The position numbers and the translations under genes are program-made. Positions 1 to 11,710 of a stretch of 64,000 bases of DNA are shown in pieces (position 1 is the first letter of the stretch; each line of letters begins with the position of its first letter). The notes under the pieces are model-generated. The model saw nothing but the letters and a program-made list of their open reading frames with translations. It was not told the origin of the DNA and did no database searches. Source of the DNA: Anisodus tanguticus (lineage: Eukaryota; Streptophyta; Magnoliopsida; Solanales; Solanaceae); the NCBI GenBank assembly GCA_034509755.1, contig CM067539.1, positions 63,560,513 to 63,624,512 of the forward strand. The letters run 5' to 3'.

Positions 1-988
1 ATCTTCTTTTCTAGTTATACACTAATACATAGTGTCTTTGAAACGTTTCAGTGGGGATTGTCAACTTGGAATATTTTTATGGTGTTATTTGAGATATAAC
101 ATTAAAAGCTAGTGTATGCTCGCTAGCTGGTGGGAGTGTGTAATTATTAAATTAGTCAACAATGCCTCTATATTGGGGTCGCTTATATGAATACTCTGTA
201 TATTTCATTTTATTTGAGCCTGTTTTCTTTTAATATGTATTAAGAAGGTTCAACATAATTTGTCAATATTTGTGTGGACTATTAATCTACTGCAATCCTC
301 GTAGTTTATTTGTTGGCTTCTTGTAGCTTCTCCCTCGCAGAAAAAATTTGATTCTACTACTACTCAGAATCATTTTTCCTTTTTGGCCAAACATCGTAAA
401 TCTCCAAAAAGAAAAAAGGCGTTTTTAACTTCCTGAAAGCTTGTCAAACAAGTTGCTTATATTAAATATCTCATAAACTTTCGAAGCTCCATACATGAAA
501 TTTCCTCCCAATGCAACTTTTGTCATTTCCGTACTGTCACAACAGGTGAAAATATACATACTACGCTCAAAGGCATATAACTTACCCGGTGAAAACATAA
601 ATGCATTTGGCAAATAAAGAAAAGAGATAAAAGCAAATTCCAAAGGCTCAAATAAAAGGGAATATATGGAGTATTTAAATAAAGTACGAGGATTGCAGTA
701 GATTGATAGTAACGCAAAAATAGACAAATTATGTTGATCCTTCTTAATATGTATTAGAACGAAACATGCTCAAATAAAATGAAATATACAGAGTATTCAT
801 ATAAGCGACCCCAATTTTGAGTCATTGTTGACTAATTTAATAATTACACACTCCCACCAGCTAGCGAGCATACACTAGCTTTTAATGTTATTTCTCAAAT
901 AACATCATAGCAAAATGTTTCAAGTTGACAATCCCCACTGAAACGTTTCAAAGACACTATGTACTAGTGTATAATTAGAAAAGGAGAT
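1..988. repeat. Large inverted repeat with about 310-bp arms
   Basis: The left arm (1 to about 312) matches the reverse complement of the right arm (about 676-985) at roughly 90% by eye, around a spacer of about 360 bp. Shared landmarks in both arms include gaaacgtttcagtggggatt, the ctagtgtatgctcgctagct block and tctactgcaatcctcgta. The transcript of either strand could fold into a long hairpin. The left arm reaches the window edge, so it may extend further. No transposase or long open frame is seen. It could be a foldback/MITE-type element or an inverted duplication. The structure is seen directly; its origin is inferred. Confidence 0.85.
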
Positions 989-1179
989 CCAAAATGCTTC
1001 TATGATCACCAAAACACACTTAAGTAAATGAGTCAATCCGGCGGACTACTCCATCTTAACTCCTAGACGGCAAAATCTCATATACCAAGTTCGTTAACAC
1101 ACACATGCCCTTCAATGCTTTCACCTAATAAACCATGACATCCCAAAGTTTAGTTTCTAAAAGTGTGATAAAAGACGAA

Positions 1180-1300
1180 TATGCTTTGGTGTCGTTTGAG
1201 AAAGAACTTTAAAAGTTAGCGAGTATAGGCTAGCTTTTTAATGTTGTTTCTCAAATGACACCAAAGCAAAATCTTCCAAGTTCAATTGACAAAGGTTGGG
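1180..1300. repeat. Small inverted-repeat element related to the arms of 1-988
   Basis: The block tgctttggtgtcgtttgaga is repeated in inverse form as tctcaaatgacaccaaagca about 50 bp later, giving near-perfect 22-bp terminal inverted repeats. The interior (gttagcgagtataggctagc, then ttaatgtt) is a diverged version of a segment in both arms of the large inverted repeat, and the similarity continues past the inverted repeat (caaaatcttccaagtt against caaaatgtttcaagtt). It therefore looks like an extra copy of part of one arm. Confidence 0.6.
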
Positions 1301-2984
1301 GGACTTGTGCTTTAATTCACTAGTTTGAGTCCTGCGGCAAGCGAACTAAGTCCAGTATTTAAGTGGAGAAAAGTAGTGAGAGAGCTCATCATCCTTGAGT
1401 TTTGAAAGCTAGGTTGGCCCAAAGGGTTTGCTCCAGATCGATTTCTCTATCACCTGAAAAAGATGAGTACAAAAACTCCTCCGTTACGAAAAAACTTTCA
1501 TCAATCAAGTCAACATGTAACTGCCTAGCATCAATTATTTGATATTGACAAATGCAGCCGCTTATCCGTCCAAAATTAAAGAACTTCATTTACTTCTAAA
1601 CTTCCAAACCCCCTCTACTGCTTTTGCATAAGCGTTATGTGGTGAGATTTTGATTTGGAGCCAAATAGAATGGAATGGTTAAGGAGGACTCATAGTAATT
1701 TATTGGTTGATTTATATCTAATATACCATTGCAAAAAATTACCAAAGGTTTGTTATTAAGAATGGAAAGGAACGAGGGATAACAAATGTGAGTTGAAAGT
1801 TTTGACCTCTGTCTATTGCTTTTGGCATAAGATTTATGTGGTGGATTCTTGGATACGAAGCACAGTAGAATATTTCTTTCAGATTTTTCTTGTTTTAGGT
1901 AACCAAAAGAGCGTCAGTTGTTTTCTCTTGATCCGGGCCTTCCTCTTATTTGTGTTGCCATATGAAAACCCCAAGAATTTCCCATTCTAGTTGAAGTTGA
2001 ACTACCACGTTGCCCATTCATACGACATTTGTTTGGGTTTTAAGAAGAATAATTGTGAAATAGAAAACCTACTTGAAATCTATTTATTACTTTACCAATC
2101 CTTACAAAAATAGAACCTACTTGAAAATCTATTTAGAAATTTATCAATATATTCTTGATAATGTCACCTTAATTTGGAAACTTAAATATGATTATAACGA
2201 CTATTTCTTAATGAAGGGACATGAATCGAGTCGTTATAAATATGCTTACAATGACTAATTTTTTCCGGTCGTTAAATCTAATTTTTTGCTCAAAATAAAT
2301 GACGAGATAATATCCCGTCCTTAAGAAGTATAATAACTGGTCGCTAAAATTAATTTATCAATAAAAGAGGCGCTACTTTTCCGCCAACCCACCCTACTCC
2401 CCCTCCAAAAGAAACCCTTAGGCTTCGATAAAAACACACACCCAATTTAAAAGAACTACTCGTCTGCTCCATCCCAACATGTTCATCTGTAACTGTTATC
2501 AAAAGCATTCTGGGAGAAAAGAATCACTTCTGTCGGCATCAATGGTTCATATTAGAGTTTCTTCTGAAGATAAGATTCGAAATATTACCCTTTAAATATG
2601 AATAATTTTAGTTCAAGTTTATAGGGTTATGATCGTACTTGTAAGTATATGGATGTTGCTGTTGCTTTGGTGATGGTTGATGTTCAAGATTCACGTCATT
2701 ATTGATTTCAATTTCCCTTATAATTTTTAAATTTTCTTAATATGCATTAAGAAACAAAAAATTGTGGCATGGACTATTTCAATGTGCAATCCCCATATCA
2801 TCATCTTTATCTATTCCGCTGCTTTTCGATGTGTGTTCTTCTCTTGCTTTCCCGTGAAAATGACTAGGAGGAAGGTCATCCCTGAAAAGATCAAGAAAGA
2901 AAGGTTAACACTCTTCCTCTCTTTAAGAAAGAACAATTGCAGAATAATTTTCTGTTCCTACACTAATTTGAGTATAAATTGCAG
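1301..2984. other. Intergenic DNA, no gene recognised
   Basis: AT-rich sequence. A roughly 60-bp block around 1608-1672 recurs in diverged form at 1803-1872 (ctgcttttgcataag against ttgcttttggcataag). A 66-codon minus-strand frame at 1389-1589 matches no family I recognise and has no supporting structure. Confidence 0.5.
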
Positions 2985-4749
2985 GTATTGCCTTTATCAA
3001 CATTGGAGTCATCATTTGATTCTCTTAATGTGAAGAAATGTTTATGGTATACATGCTTCTTGTCTTTGATATTTTCTTCTTCATCTGAATTTATCCCTTT
3101 TCACTTGATAAATGGTTAATTTGTCTATTTTGCAGCCGCTTTTGCTGTTGATCCTCTTTATCATCAGACATCAGCTCAGTTTGATGAAGGTGGTGCGAAG
3201 GGTCTTTTGTAGAATAACCTAGGAATCTATGGTAATTGCCGTGTCCTTTTTGATTCATTTGAGATACCTGGGAAGTCTGTACCAGAAGCAATTCGGCATG
3301 ATAGAAAAGAGTCCATTGATATATGTTTTGCTAAAGGTTTGTAGCTTTTGGAATTATGTGTGGTTTTGGGTTCTTTTTTGGTTTAGGTGCTGGAAGGTTC
3401 TTTGTATGTGATCTACTATCAATTGATTGTTATAGACCTTCTCCGTTAGTATAGATTGTAATGGTGTTGAATATGCCCAAGAAGGACGAGATATCACCCA
3501 GTCTGAGGCATAGGATTTGTCAATTTAATGGAGAGATGCCGGTGCCAGCTGAAACGGATTTTGCTGGCCAGATTTCACCAGGACAAACTTTTCAATTGTT
3601 CGGCCTAGATGTTGATGATGATGCATTTGACAATTGTGGAGGCTGGCCGATGGATCATGATGATGGAATAAGTTTGTCAGATCAAGGCTCTCACATTGTT
3701 GATCAAATTTCTTCAGACCAACAGGACTTCAACACTAATTTGGAAGTGAGGCTCTTGAAAAGAGAGTGATTGAGATTTGATATTTCTTTGTGCTTTGTAT
3801 TGCAGGACAGTGAACCGTTTACTTTTCCTGACGCTGAGGATGATGACAGATCTGTGAGAGCTGATGATTACTTGTTTTGAAGTTTAGGATTTCCTTCAAA
3901 GCACAATTCCGGGGCTGGTCCTGATCATTGGAAGTATCGGAAGGTGAAAGGTAAGCTTCCGTAGGAATACCAGAAGGAATTTTAACTTTTCCAATCCCCC
4001 TCTATCTCCAGTCATGGGAGAAATCTATAGCAGTTTGAAGCTTCTTTGTGTTTAATATCTCATGAACATTCTCTGTCTCAGAGGAGCCTTGATTGAAGAT
4101 GGATCATCATTAAAGACTAAGAAAACGAAGAATAGAAAAGCAGAATCTGAAATCGCTTTCGTGAATGCATTGGACACTGAACTAATCTATCGCATGGCTT
4201 TGCTCCTTGAAATAATCCCAAGTTACTACTCTTTCGAGCAAATAGAACACCGTGTAACAGGTTACTTCCTGAAGATTGTCATTATCAACTTATTCCTGAG
4301 AATCTTGGGAAGCTGTTTCTCCGGCCCAATGTCACGGTAACTCTGGTCACTTTGATGAGTTTGTTATTTGCCGACTACCTTAAAAATTTAGTCTGATTGC
4401 CTGTATTCTCTTGCCTTAGTGCCTTCGAAGGAGAGGAGAGCAAATCCCAGGTGAGATAACTTTTATGGCCATCTGCTGTTAAAACTTTGTACTTTGACAT
4501 AATTATGAATGTATAACATTTGTGGGTGATAGATTCTGTTTTGGTGAGTTGTTTTCAAACTGCAAATGTTTAATTTTGATTAAAATATATTTTTGCTAGG
4601 TCCTCTTGTCTACTAGAACAGTGCATAGACGTGGCTTAGCAAAAATGACAATTCTTTAAGTGCTTAAGTTATTTATGTTGCTGCTTTTGAGTTGGATCTA
4701 GAAGAGTGTTTGCCGTGATTTCTTTTCTAAACCCTACTTCTCTATATCA

Positions 4750-5060
4750 TTGTTGTCAAAGGCGCGCTTAAACCCTGGAGCGAGGAGCAAAACATGTTGA
4801 GCGTTTTGCCTCGCTTGGCACAATGTCGTCATCAAGGCTCTTAAGACATACTTTTCCCTGCCAATGAGCGTAATCCTAAAGAGGCAACACAAAACAATTG
4901 ATATTTCGCTTTATCGTAGTTTTCTTTCGAGTTTCTTTGTCCATATATTGGTTATTCATGCTTTAGTTATAGTGTTGGACTAGAGATACATATTTGTATT
5001 TTTTTCTCCGTTTGCTTTCTTCAGGCGCGGACCTTAGAGTCTTTTAGCCTTCGATTACAT
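4750..5060. repeat. Interspersed repeat inside a CAP-H pseudogene intron
   Basis: Between the sixth and seventh CAP-H exon remnants the intron swells to about 780 bp. It holds a GC-richer block starting near aaaggcgcgcttaaaccctg and containing gcgttttgcctcgcttggc, a sequence style I associate with dispersed Solanaceae repeats. The limits are approximate and the class is not assigned. Confidence 0.4.
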
Positions 5061-5537
5061 TGCCCTATATACGAATGCCCTCTATTGGCTTCTAGACTAT
5101 TTCATAGGTTTTGTCTTCTACTACATATAGTAATAGCGCACTCCTGTTGCTGTATATTTACTGATTTCTTCAGAAATATACAGATGAAACTATTTTAATT
5201 ATTTGACTTGACTTGCATAGTTTTTTGGGCAGATGAAGCCTGTTAACAAAGTGAGATTTTGGAGCTATGCCATCTTTGGATGATGATGGTCGATTTCTTG
5301 GGCCTTTTGATGATGGCAATGCATATAGTGATGTTGAGAAGTCGAGTACACTTGTCTCTCAACCTCACCTGGTCTGTTCCAGTTCTCAAACCATGACTAT
5401 TTATGCTTGTGGTTCTGTATTAGATTCCTCCAAGTTAACTTTTAATAAGTATCATTTATACAGCTTAGAACTCCGTGCCTTTGGCTGATCTTTTAATTTG
5501 CTATTGTGCATGTTTCTTCCTTTTTTGGGGTTTGGGA

Positions 5538-5551
5538 GGGGGGGGGGGGGG
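5538..5551 (+). repeat. G homopolymer, 14 bases
   Basis: An uninterrupted run of 14 G inside a G-rich stretch, in the intron or flank of the CAP-H pseudogene. It is a likely site of length variation and sequencing error. Confidence 0.9.
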
Positions 5552-6006
5552 AGGCATATGCGGTGAGAGTCGCATGTACGGTAACGAGAGGGGTTTTGCG
5601 TGGGTGGGTGGGTGGTTTGGTACTATTGGTAATGTGTCAGTGTTTATGTTGAAAATAAATAATACCTCAATGAGAACTTTTGTGGAACTGATGAGTATTA
5701 GTTCCATTATTCTTTAGGCTGAAAATTGAAGAAACGGAACTTCGAATCATGTTATCTGTCACTTAATCTGCGGGAAGAGAAGTGTCAAATATTCACATTG
5801 CTTGTTTGATGGAAACTTAAATCCCACAGAAATAATTCTTCTTTGCACAGTTGCTATAAGAAAATAAGTTTGTTTGTGTAGAATCTGCTGGATGGAGAGC
5901 TTCTTTTGAAGCAAACTGAAACCTTGTTTACCTTGTCTGAATTAACAAGGTACACAAGATTGAAGTGAAGTTTGATAAAAACATCCAGACAAGTAGATGT
6001 TCAAGT

Positions 6007-6880
6007 TTTCACTCACAAAACTTCCAACTTTGTTTCCTTGTCCAACCACAACTCTTCCAAATACCATTTTTCAACTTCAAATGCTACTTTTTTTCAAATC
6101 TCAACCAATTCATGTTCAATTGCTTAATATACTATGGTCATGGTTAGAGTAATTTTGGTCCAGTTGCTTAATTATTTCTTTGACAGAGATGTACAAATAT
6201 CAAACACAACATTTGATTGGTTGTAACTTAACTAGGCAAAAGACTTAAATACTGCAGTAAAATGACTAAGGGTTGTGTATTTTGGGAAACTTAGAAGTGG
6301 GAAATATTGTTTTGTGGCTGCTTTAAGTGGGAAATGACTGAGTTTCCCTATTGTAACATCAACCTATTGCTATTGTTGTGGTTGTGGCTAAGAAAGGAAC
6401 CTCCACAAGGATGTAGGACGAGTGCAGGATTTTAGTTTATGGGATAGATTGAAGGTGGTATAAATGTGGTTAGGGTATAACTAATCTTAGGATTGCTAAT
6501 CTCGAAATTAAAAATTCAATCAAATGCGGGATAGAATAATCTCGCTTGTATTTTGGGATTGTTATCCCTTATTCCACAAGCGAATGACTCTAGGAATATT
6601 AGTTTGCAAAATTTGAACATAGATTGACAATATATTATTTGAAATACTTGAACGTATATACTATGTAACTGTAACATGTAATTTCCTAGATAATAAGATA
6701 GGACCACCCTAGCCTCAACAATATAGCTGGTTCGACAATGAAATGTCCCTTCAACTCGAGTATAACGTAGACATCAATATAGTATTTATCAAAAACTACC
6801 ATATCCTCTTTGCTTAATATCAATGACTAGTTAAGGATCATTTGGGGGTCCCATGTCACCACTTGAGTCAATCATGGTCC
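6007..6880. other. Intergenic DNA, nothing recognised
   Basis: AT-rich sequence between the CAP-H remnant and the tandem duplication. The stretch around 6030-6100 (caactcttccaaatacc, then tttcaaatctcaacca) resembles 20690-20712 and may be a MITE edge. No coding region is supported. Confidence 0.5.
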
Positions 6881-7064
6881 TTCAAATGTGACCTTAGGTC
6901 ATATCAAAATTAAATTCCTATGTCTATGCAATTTTGACATAAGCTTGAAGACAATATTTGTACCAAAAATCCGTTAAACAAAACAGTACAATGTGATGTA
7001 TAGGCTGATAGATGTTTTTCTTCAAGTTCTTTTCCCATCATTAGTAGAAATAACGTTTACTAAC

Positions 7065-7306
7065 GGTAAACGTGTAAATATATTCTCTACCCATAATTAG
7101 AATATTTTCATATATTGTGTAAATATAATTATGGTAAGACTAGGATTCCTCCTTTGTATAGGCTTATGATTCCTCTTATGTATAGGCTTAGGATTCCTCG
7201 TTTGTATAGGCTTAGGATTCCTATTGTATAAGGGATGAATATTGTACTCTATATATACCTTGATATTAATGAAAGACTCCTCAAGGGAGATTAATATCAT
7301 CTTACA
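7065..7306 (+). repeat. 5' LTR of the copia element at 7065-11964
   Basis: This 242-bp repeat starts ggtaaacgtg; the first base is probably a mutated T, since the 3' LTR has tgtaaacgtg. It ends in ttaca. It contains four near-repeats of a motif of about 24 bp (tgtataggcttaggattcct) and a TATA-like ctctatatataccttg near 7247-7262, the likely promoter of the element. Confidence 0.93.
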
Positions 7307-7320
7307 TGGTATCAAGAGCC
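7307..7320 (+). other. Primer-binding site (tRNA-Met type)
   Basis: tggtatcaagagcc directly abuts the 5' LTR. It resembles the usual plant copia site tggtatcagagc, complementary to the 3' end of initiator tRNA-Met, with one extra base. Confidence 0.9.
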
Positions 7321-7445
7321 AAATAAACAAAACCCTAAAAACCTTTCTCTTCCACAGTAGTGTCATTTGCCTCTTCTACGCCGCGGCCCTCCCGGATTTT
7401 CTTCTTGTTTTTCGGGTTTTGTTCTTCCTTTCTTCTCTTCTCTAA

Positions 7446-8520
7446 ATGGCTATCCCTGATTCTTCCACACTTTCTGACGCCTCTACCTCCACAAATCCCA
7501 CCACAAAGTCATCACCCCCGTTTCATCCCGCCCTTATCGTTTCCAACATCAAGAACCATATTCCCATTATTCTTGATCAAGAAAACAACCAAGTATTCTC
7601 CCCGGGTTGAACTTTTTCGCAATCATGCATGTCTCTAAAACGTGCTTGACCATATTGATGACACTATTCCGCGCCTACGAGAGGTTGATGATTCTATCCG
7701 CACCGTCTCGACGCCGCGTCAAACAATGGATATATGGTAGTATCTCTCGGATTTGCTCCTTACTATCATGAAATCTAACTCCACGACCCTTGACTTGTGG
7801 AATCGTTTGGAGGAAATTTTTCAGACAACAAGCACACTCGTGCCGTGTATTTGGAAGAACGAGTTCAACAAAACACGTCTTGAAAACTTCTCCAATGTCT
7901 CTCGAGTACCGCAAGCAACTTAAACTTCTAGCGGATCAACTCTCCAACATCGGCTCGCACATCGACGATAAAATGGTGCTACAAATGATTTCTCGGCCTT
8001 ACTAAGGGCGAATATGATACTTTGGCCACCATTATTCAACAGCGGATCCGCTACCGAGTTTTAACAAAGCTCTCTCACAATTGTTGCTCGAAGAAACCCG
8101 TCGTGCTAAGCGGGATGAGCACGCCCAAGCAGTGTTAGTCGTCGACACGCAACCTCAAGATCGACGCCACCGGACAACTCCCAACAGCGGCGGCGGGCCG
8201 CGGCGGCAAGGGTGGAAAAGGCCGCGGCGATAGAGGAGGCCGTGGTCGTGGCAAGGGTCGCGGTCAACGGAACCAACAAGAAAGAATAAAGAACAGAGAT
8301 CGCAGAACAACCGGGCTGCGGCTCCTCGGCGGTTGTCTACAGCGCCGCGCGCCCCGATTCGAGCCGCGACGCCAAGTCCATTCCGGTGCCGAGCGACCAT
8401 ACAATCCGTATTCTTACCCCGGTTTGCTAGGCCCCATCTCCACCCCCCCACAACAGCCCACTTCATGCAAGGTCGGGTCCCGCAGCCCTCCTCCGACATG
8501 ACACCCACCGAGTTGGGTCG
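7446..8520 (+). pseudogene. copia gag remnant
   Basis: It opens with a methionine reading MAIPDSSTLSD, followed by HPALIVSNIKNHIPI, the N-terminal pattern of plant copia Gag. Further pieces (LWNRLEEIF, then YRKQLKLLADQLSNIGSHIDD near 7900-7970) lie in different frames, showing several frameshifts. A Gly/Arg-rich stretch (GRGGRGRGKGRGQR near 8225-8275) stands where the nucleic-acid-binding tail would be. No intact Gag can be made. Confidence 0.85.
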
Positions 8521-8529
8521 GGCGTTCAA

Positions 8530-11500
8530 GACCTCTCTCTATGCAACGACGACAATACTTGGTATATGGACTCGTGCGCCACATCTCACGTCACCCGGTC
8601 TGCATGTACTATTCCTAAACTGTTTCATGTAAAGCATCCTCAATATGTTACAGGTTGGTAGTGGACAACGCATTCCGGCTTAAGGGTTATGGTACCTCAT
8701 ACACACAACCTCCTCATCCACCATTCTCCCTCAAAACACCCTATATGCCCCACACATGATTAAGAACCTCATATCCGTCCGCCAATTTACTCGTAATAAT
8801 TAAATGTCTCGTGGATTTTGACCCTTTTGGTTTTACTTGTAAAAGATCTTCATACGGGGACACCTCTTACGAGATGCAATAGCACGGGGGATCTCTATCC
8901 ATTCACTTCCACCTCCGCCGCGGATCTTGCTCTCCCGTCACTCTAGCGGTTGTTTCTTCTTCAACCCGGCATAATAGGCTTGGTCATCCAGAGTCCCGCT
9001 TTTTAATTTTCTTAGAGGCAACAATTTCATTGCTTGTAATGGGAAACTTGCCCAAAATTGTGTTTCTTGCTCTTTAGGCAAACATATTCGTCTTCCGTTC
9101 AAATCATCTACTAGTGTTACATTTGCTCCTTTTGATATTATACATGCCGATTTATGGACATCTCCTATCACTAGTTCTCTCGGTCATAAATACTATCTTG
9201 TGTTGCTTGATGATTTTTCACACTACGTTTGGTTATACCCTCTTAAATTTAAATCGGAAGTGTTTGTCAAATTTCTTGAGTTTGCAAGTTCATTCAAACA
9301 CAATTTGGAAAAGGCATAAAATCATTTCAGTGCGATAATGGTCATGAATTCAATAACTCTATGTTTCACCGTTTTTGTACTAATAATGGCATGGTCTTTC
9401 GCTTCTCCCCGCCCTCACACCTCACCGTAAAACGGTAAAGTTTGAAAGAATCATCCGCACCATTAACAATATGATTCGCACCCTATTGATTCATGCCTCC
9501 CTCCTCCACCCTTCGGGTCTATGCTGCTAAAATGTCAGAATACACTCTAAATATTCTCCCTACTAGCACTCTTCACAATATGACCCCTACCGAAATCCTC
9601 TACCATAGAATCCCCTCTTATGATCATCTACGAATTTTTGGTTGTCTGTGCTATCCCAACCTTAGCTCCACCCCCCCTCACAAGCTCGCTCCTAGGTCCA
9701 CTCCATGTGTCTTTCTAGGATTCCCGCCGAACCATAGGGGCTATCTATGCTATGACTTGTCGACTCGTCAGATCCACATATCTCGTCACGTCACATTCGA
9801 CGAGACCACATTCCCGTTTTCGAATCTTCCAAAATTCCAAAAACAGGACTACTCATTTCTTGACGAGTCTGCCATCTCTCCCCTCATAATCGAACAACTC
9901 ACATCCTCTGTTCCGTCGTCAGAGTCGCGGCGCCCAAACTTCGAGAAGCTCACAACCTTCTAGCACCGCGACTCTCGATCCAGGAGTCGCGGCACCTCCG
10001 ACGGCTTCGCCCCCACCCTCTCCTTATCCGACTTTACCCCCGTCTCAGACACCACTCCGCCTCCCACTGTCCCTACCCATCCAATGGAAACTCGTTCAAA
10101 GCATGGAATCTTCAAACCCAAAGTCCATTTCAACTTGTCTGCCCAAACCATCTCTCCACTTCCAAAGAACCCAAAATTGGCCAAACAAGACCCTAATTGG
10201 AATGCGGCTATGTATGAGGAATTCAATGCTTTAACTAAACAAAGACACGTGGGATCTAGTACCTAGACACGAGGGGGTGAATGTCATTCGTTGTATGTGG
10301 CTATTTCGTCACAAGTTCAGAGACAATGGGGATCTTGAGAGGTATAAGGCCCGTCTTGTGGCTAATGGCACAAATTAGCAGGAGGGCATTGATTGTGGTG
10401 AGACCTTCAGCCCGGTTGTCAAACCGGCTACCATCCGCACAGCTTTTGAGCATAGCCATGGGCAAACACCGGCCGATCCATCGACTTGATGTGAAGAATG
10501 CATTCTTACATGGGGATCCGAGAGAGACAGTCTACATGCATCGGCCACCGTGGTTCACCCATCCGGCGGCTCCTCATTATGTGTGCCGTCTCCGTAAGTC
10601 ACTATATGGCTCGAAGCGAGCCCCCGTGCGTGGTATGATCGCTTTGCCGGGTATATCTTGCGATTGGGTTTGTATGCGGCAAGAGTGATACATCACTTTT
10701 CATTTTTCATCGAGGTAGTAGCACTCGCTTACTTATTACTTTACGTGGATGATATTGTTCTTACTTTGCCTCCTCCGACGGATTGAAAAATGAGATTATT
10801 GCCTTGCTCAAGTCCGAATTTGCAATGACCGATTTGGAAAAGCCGAGTTACTTTTTGGGGATATCGGTGACCGTGTCCGCCAATCATATGTTCTTGTGTC
10901 GGCGTAAGTATGCGAAGAGATTGTGTACGGGGCTAAGATGGCGAACGCAAAAAGGTGCCTACTCCGGTTGATTCCAAGTCTAAGCTCGGTGCTATGGATG
11001 GTGCTCCGCCTCTCGATCCTACTCGTATAGGAGCCTTGCAGGTGCACTTCGGTATCTCACATTCACCGGGCCGGACATAGCTTATGCCGTTCGGCGGTGT
11101 GCTTATTCATGTATGCCCCCGGGAGTCTCATTTCACTTTGCTCTTAAGCGTATCATTCGATACATTAAGGGCACTCTTGATTATGGTTTGCACCTATACC
11201 CCTCTCGCACCGAGACGGGTTGCTTTCATATACGGATGCGAGATTGGGCAAGGTGTCCCGGACACGCGACGCTCCACCTCCGGCTTTTGTGTTTTCTTAG
11301 GGGATAATCGATTTCTTGGTCCGCAAGCGACAGCTACACTATCTCGCTCCAAAGGCCGAGGCCGAGGCGAGTACGAGAGGCGTTGCAAATGTAGTAGCCG
11401 AGATTTGTTGGCTCGAAATTTCTTGTTAGAACTTCAGTGTCCTTTGCGTCAGGCATCTGTTGTGTATTGTGATAACATCTCTGGCCATCTATCTTTCTCA

Positions 11501-11702
11501 TAATCCGGTTCAACATCAGCGAACCAAGCATATTGAGATAGACCTACACTTCGTTCGTGAGAAAGTTGCGTTAGGCCATGTCAGAGTGTTACATGTTCCA
11601 TCATCCTATCAGTATGCAGGCATATTTACCAAAGGACTTCCCAGACGGTTATTTCTTGACTTCAGAGCCAGTCTCAGCGTCCGGCCTCCTCCCGCTCCGA
11701 CT
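8530..11702 (+). pseudogene. copia pol remnant (protease, integrase, reverse transcriptase, RNase H)
   Basis: The protease motif near 8558-8590 reads MDSCATSHVT, with Cys in place of the usual Gly after Asp-Ser. The integrase zinc-binding HHCC region follows (RLGHPESR near 8975, CVSCSLGKH near 9060), then the core with HADLW, LLDDFSHYVW and FQCDNGHEFNN (about 9145-9355). An RT start (NWNAAMYEEF, 10198-10227), the catalytic YVDD box near 10741-10755, and RNase H pieces (PDTRRSTSGFCVFLGD; VVYCDN) follow. The parts lie in all three frames with many stops between them. Confidence 0.88.
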
Positions 11703-11710
11703 GAGGGGTG
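11703..11710 (+). other. Polypurine tract
   Basis: gaggggtg sits directly before the 3' LTR, the expected primer for plus-strand synthesis. Confidence 0.75.

Larger units (their letters stand above)
2985..6006 (+). pseudogene. CAP-H: Condensin complex subunit 2 (CAP-H/Barren) pseudogene, partial, introns retained
   Basis: CAP-H is the kleisin subunit of condensin I and compacts mitotic chromosomes. Pieces of a plant CAP-H protein appear in order on the plus strand with plausible splice sites. Approximate exons: 2985-3039 (LSTLESSFDSLNVKK), 3136-3336 (FAVDPLYHQTSAQFDEGG, then LGIYGNCRVLFDS), 3455-3745 (DEISPSLR, then FAGQISPGQTF, then DNCGGW), 3806-3950 (AGPDHWKYRKVKG), 4082-4336 (LLPEDCHYQ, then LGKLFLRPN), 4420-4450, 5233-5371 (FDDGNAYSDVE, then STLVSQP) and about 5950-6006 (KIEVKFDK). 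In-frame stops lie at 3211-3213 (TAG), 3878-3880 (TGA) and 4208-4210 (TGA), and there are frame changes near 4180 and 5990. The N- and C-terminal parts are not found. Because introns are kept, this is a segmental or transposon-carried copy rather than a retrocopy. The family call is from remembered conserved motifs and is fairly firm. Confidence 0.85.

Noticed and set aside
1389..1589. A 66-codon minus-strand frame (MKFFNFGRISGCICQYQ...) that looks protein-like
   Set aside because: No family recognised, no splice or promoter context and no partner exon. It may be a gene scrap but cannot be supported.
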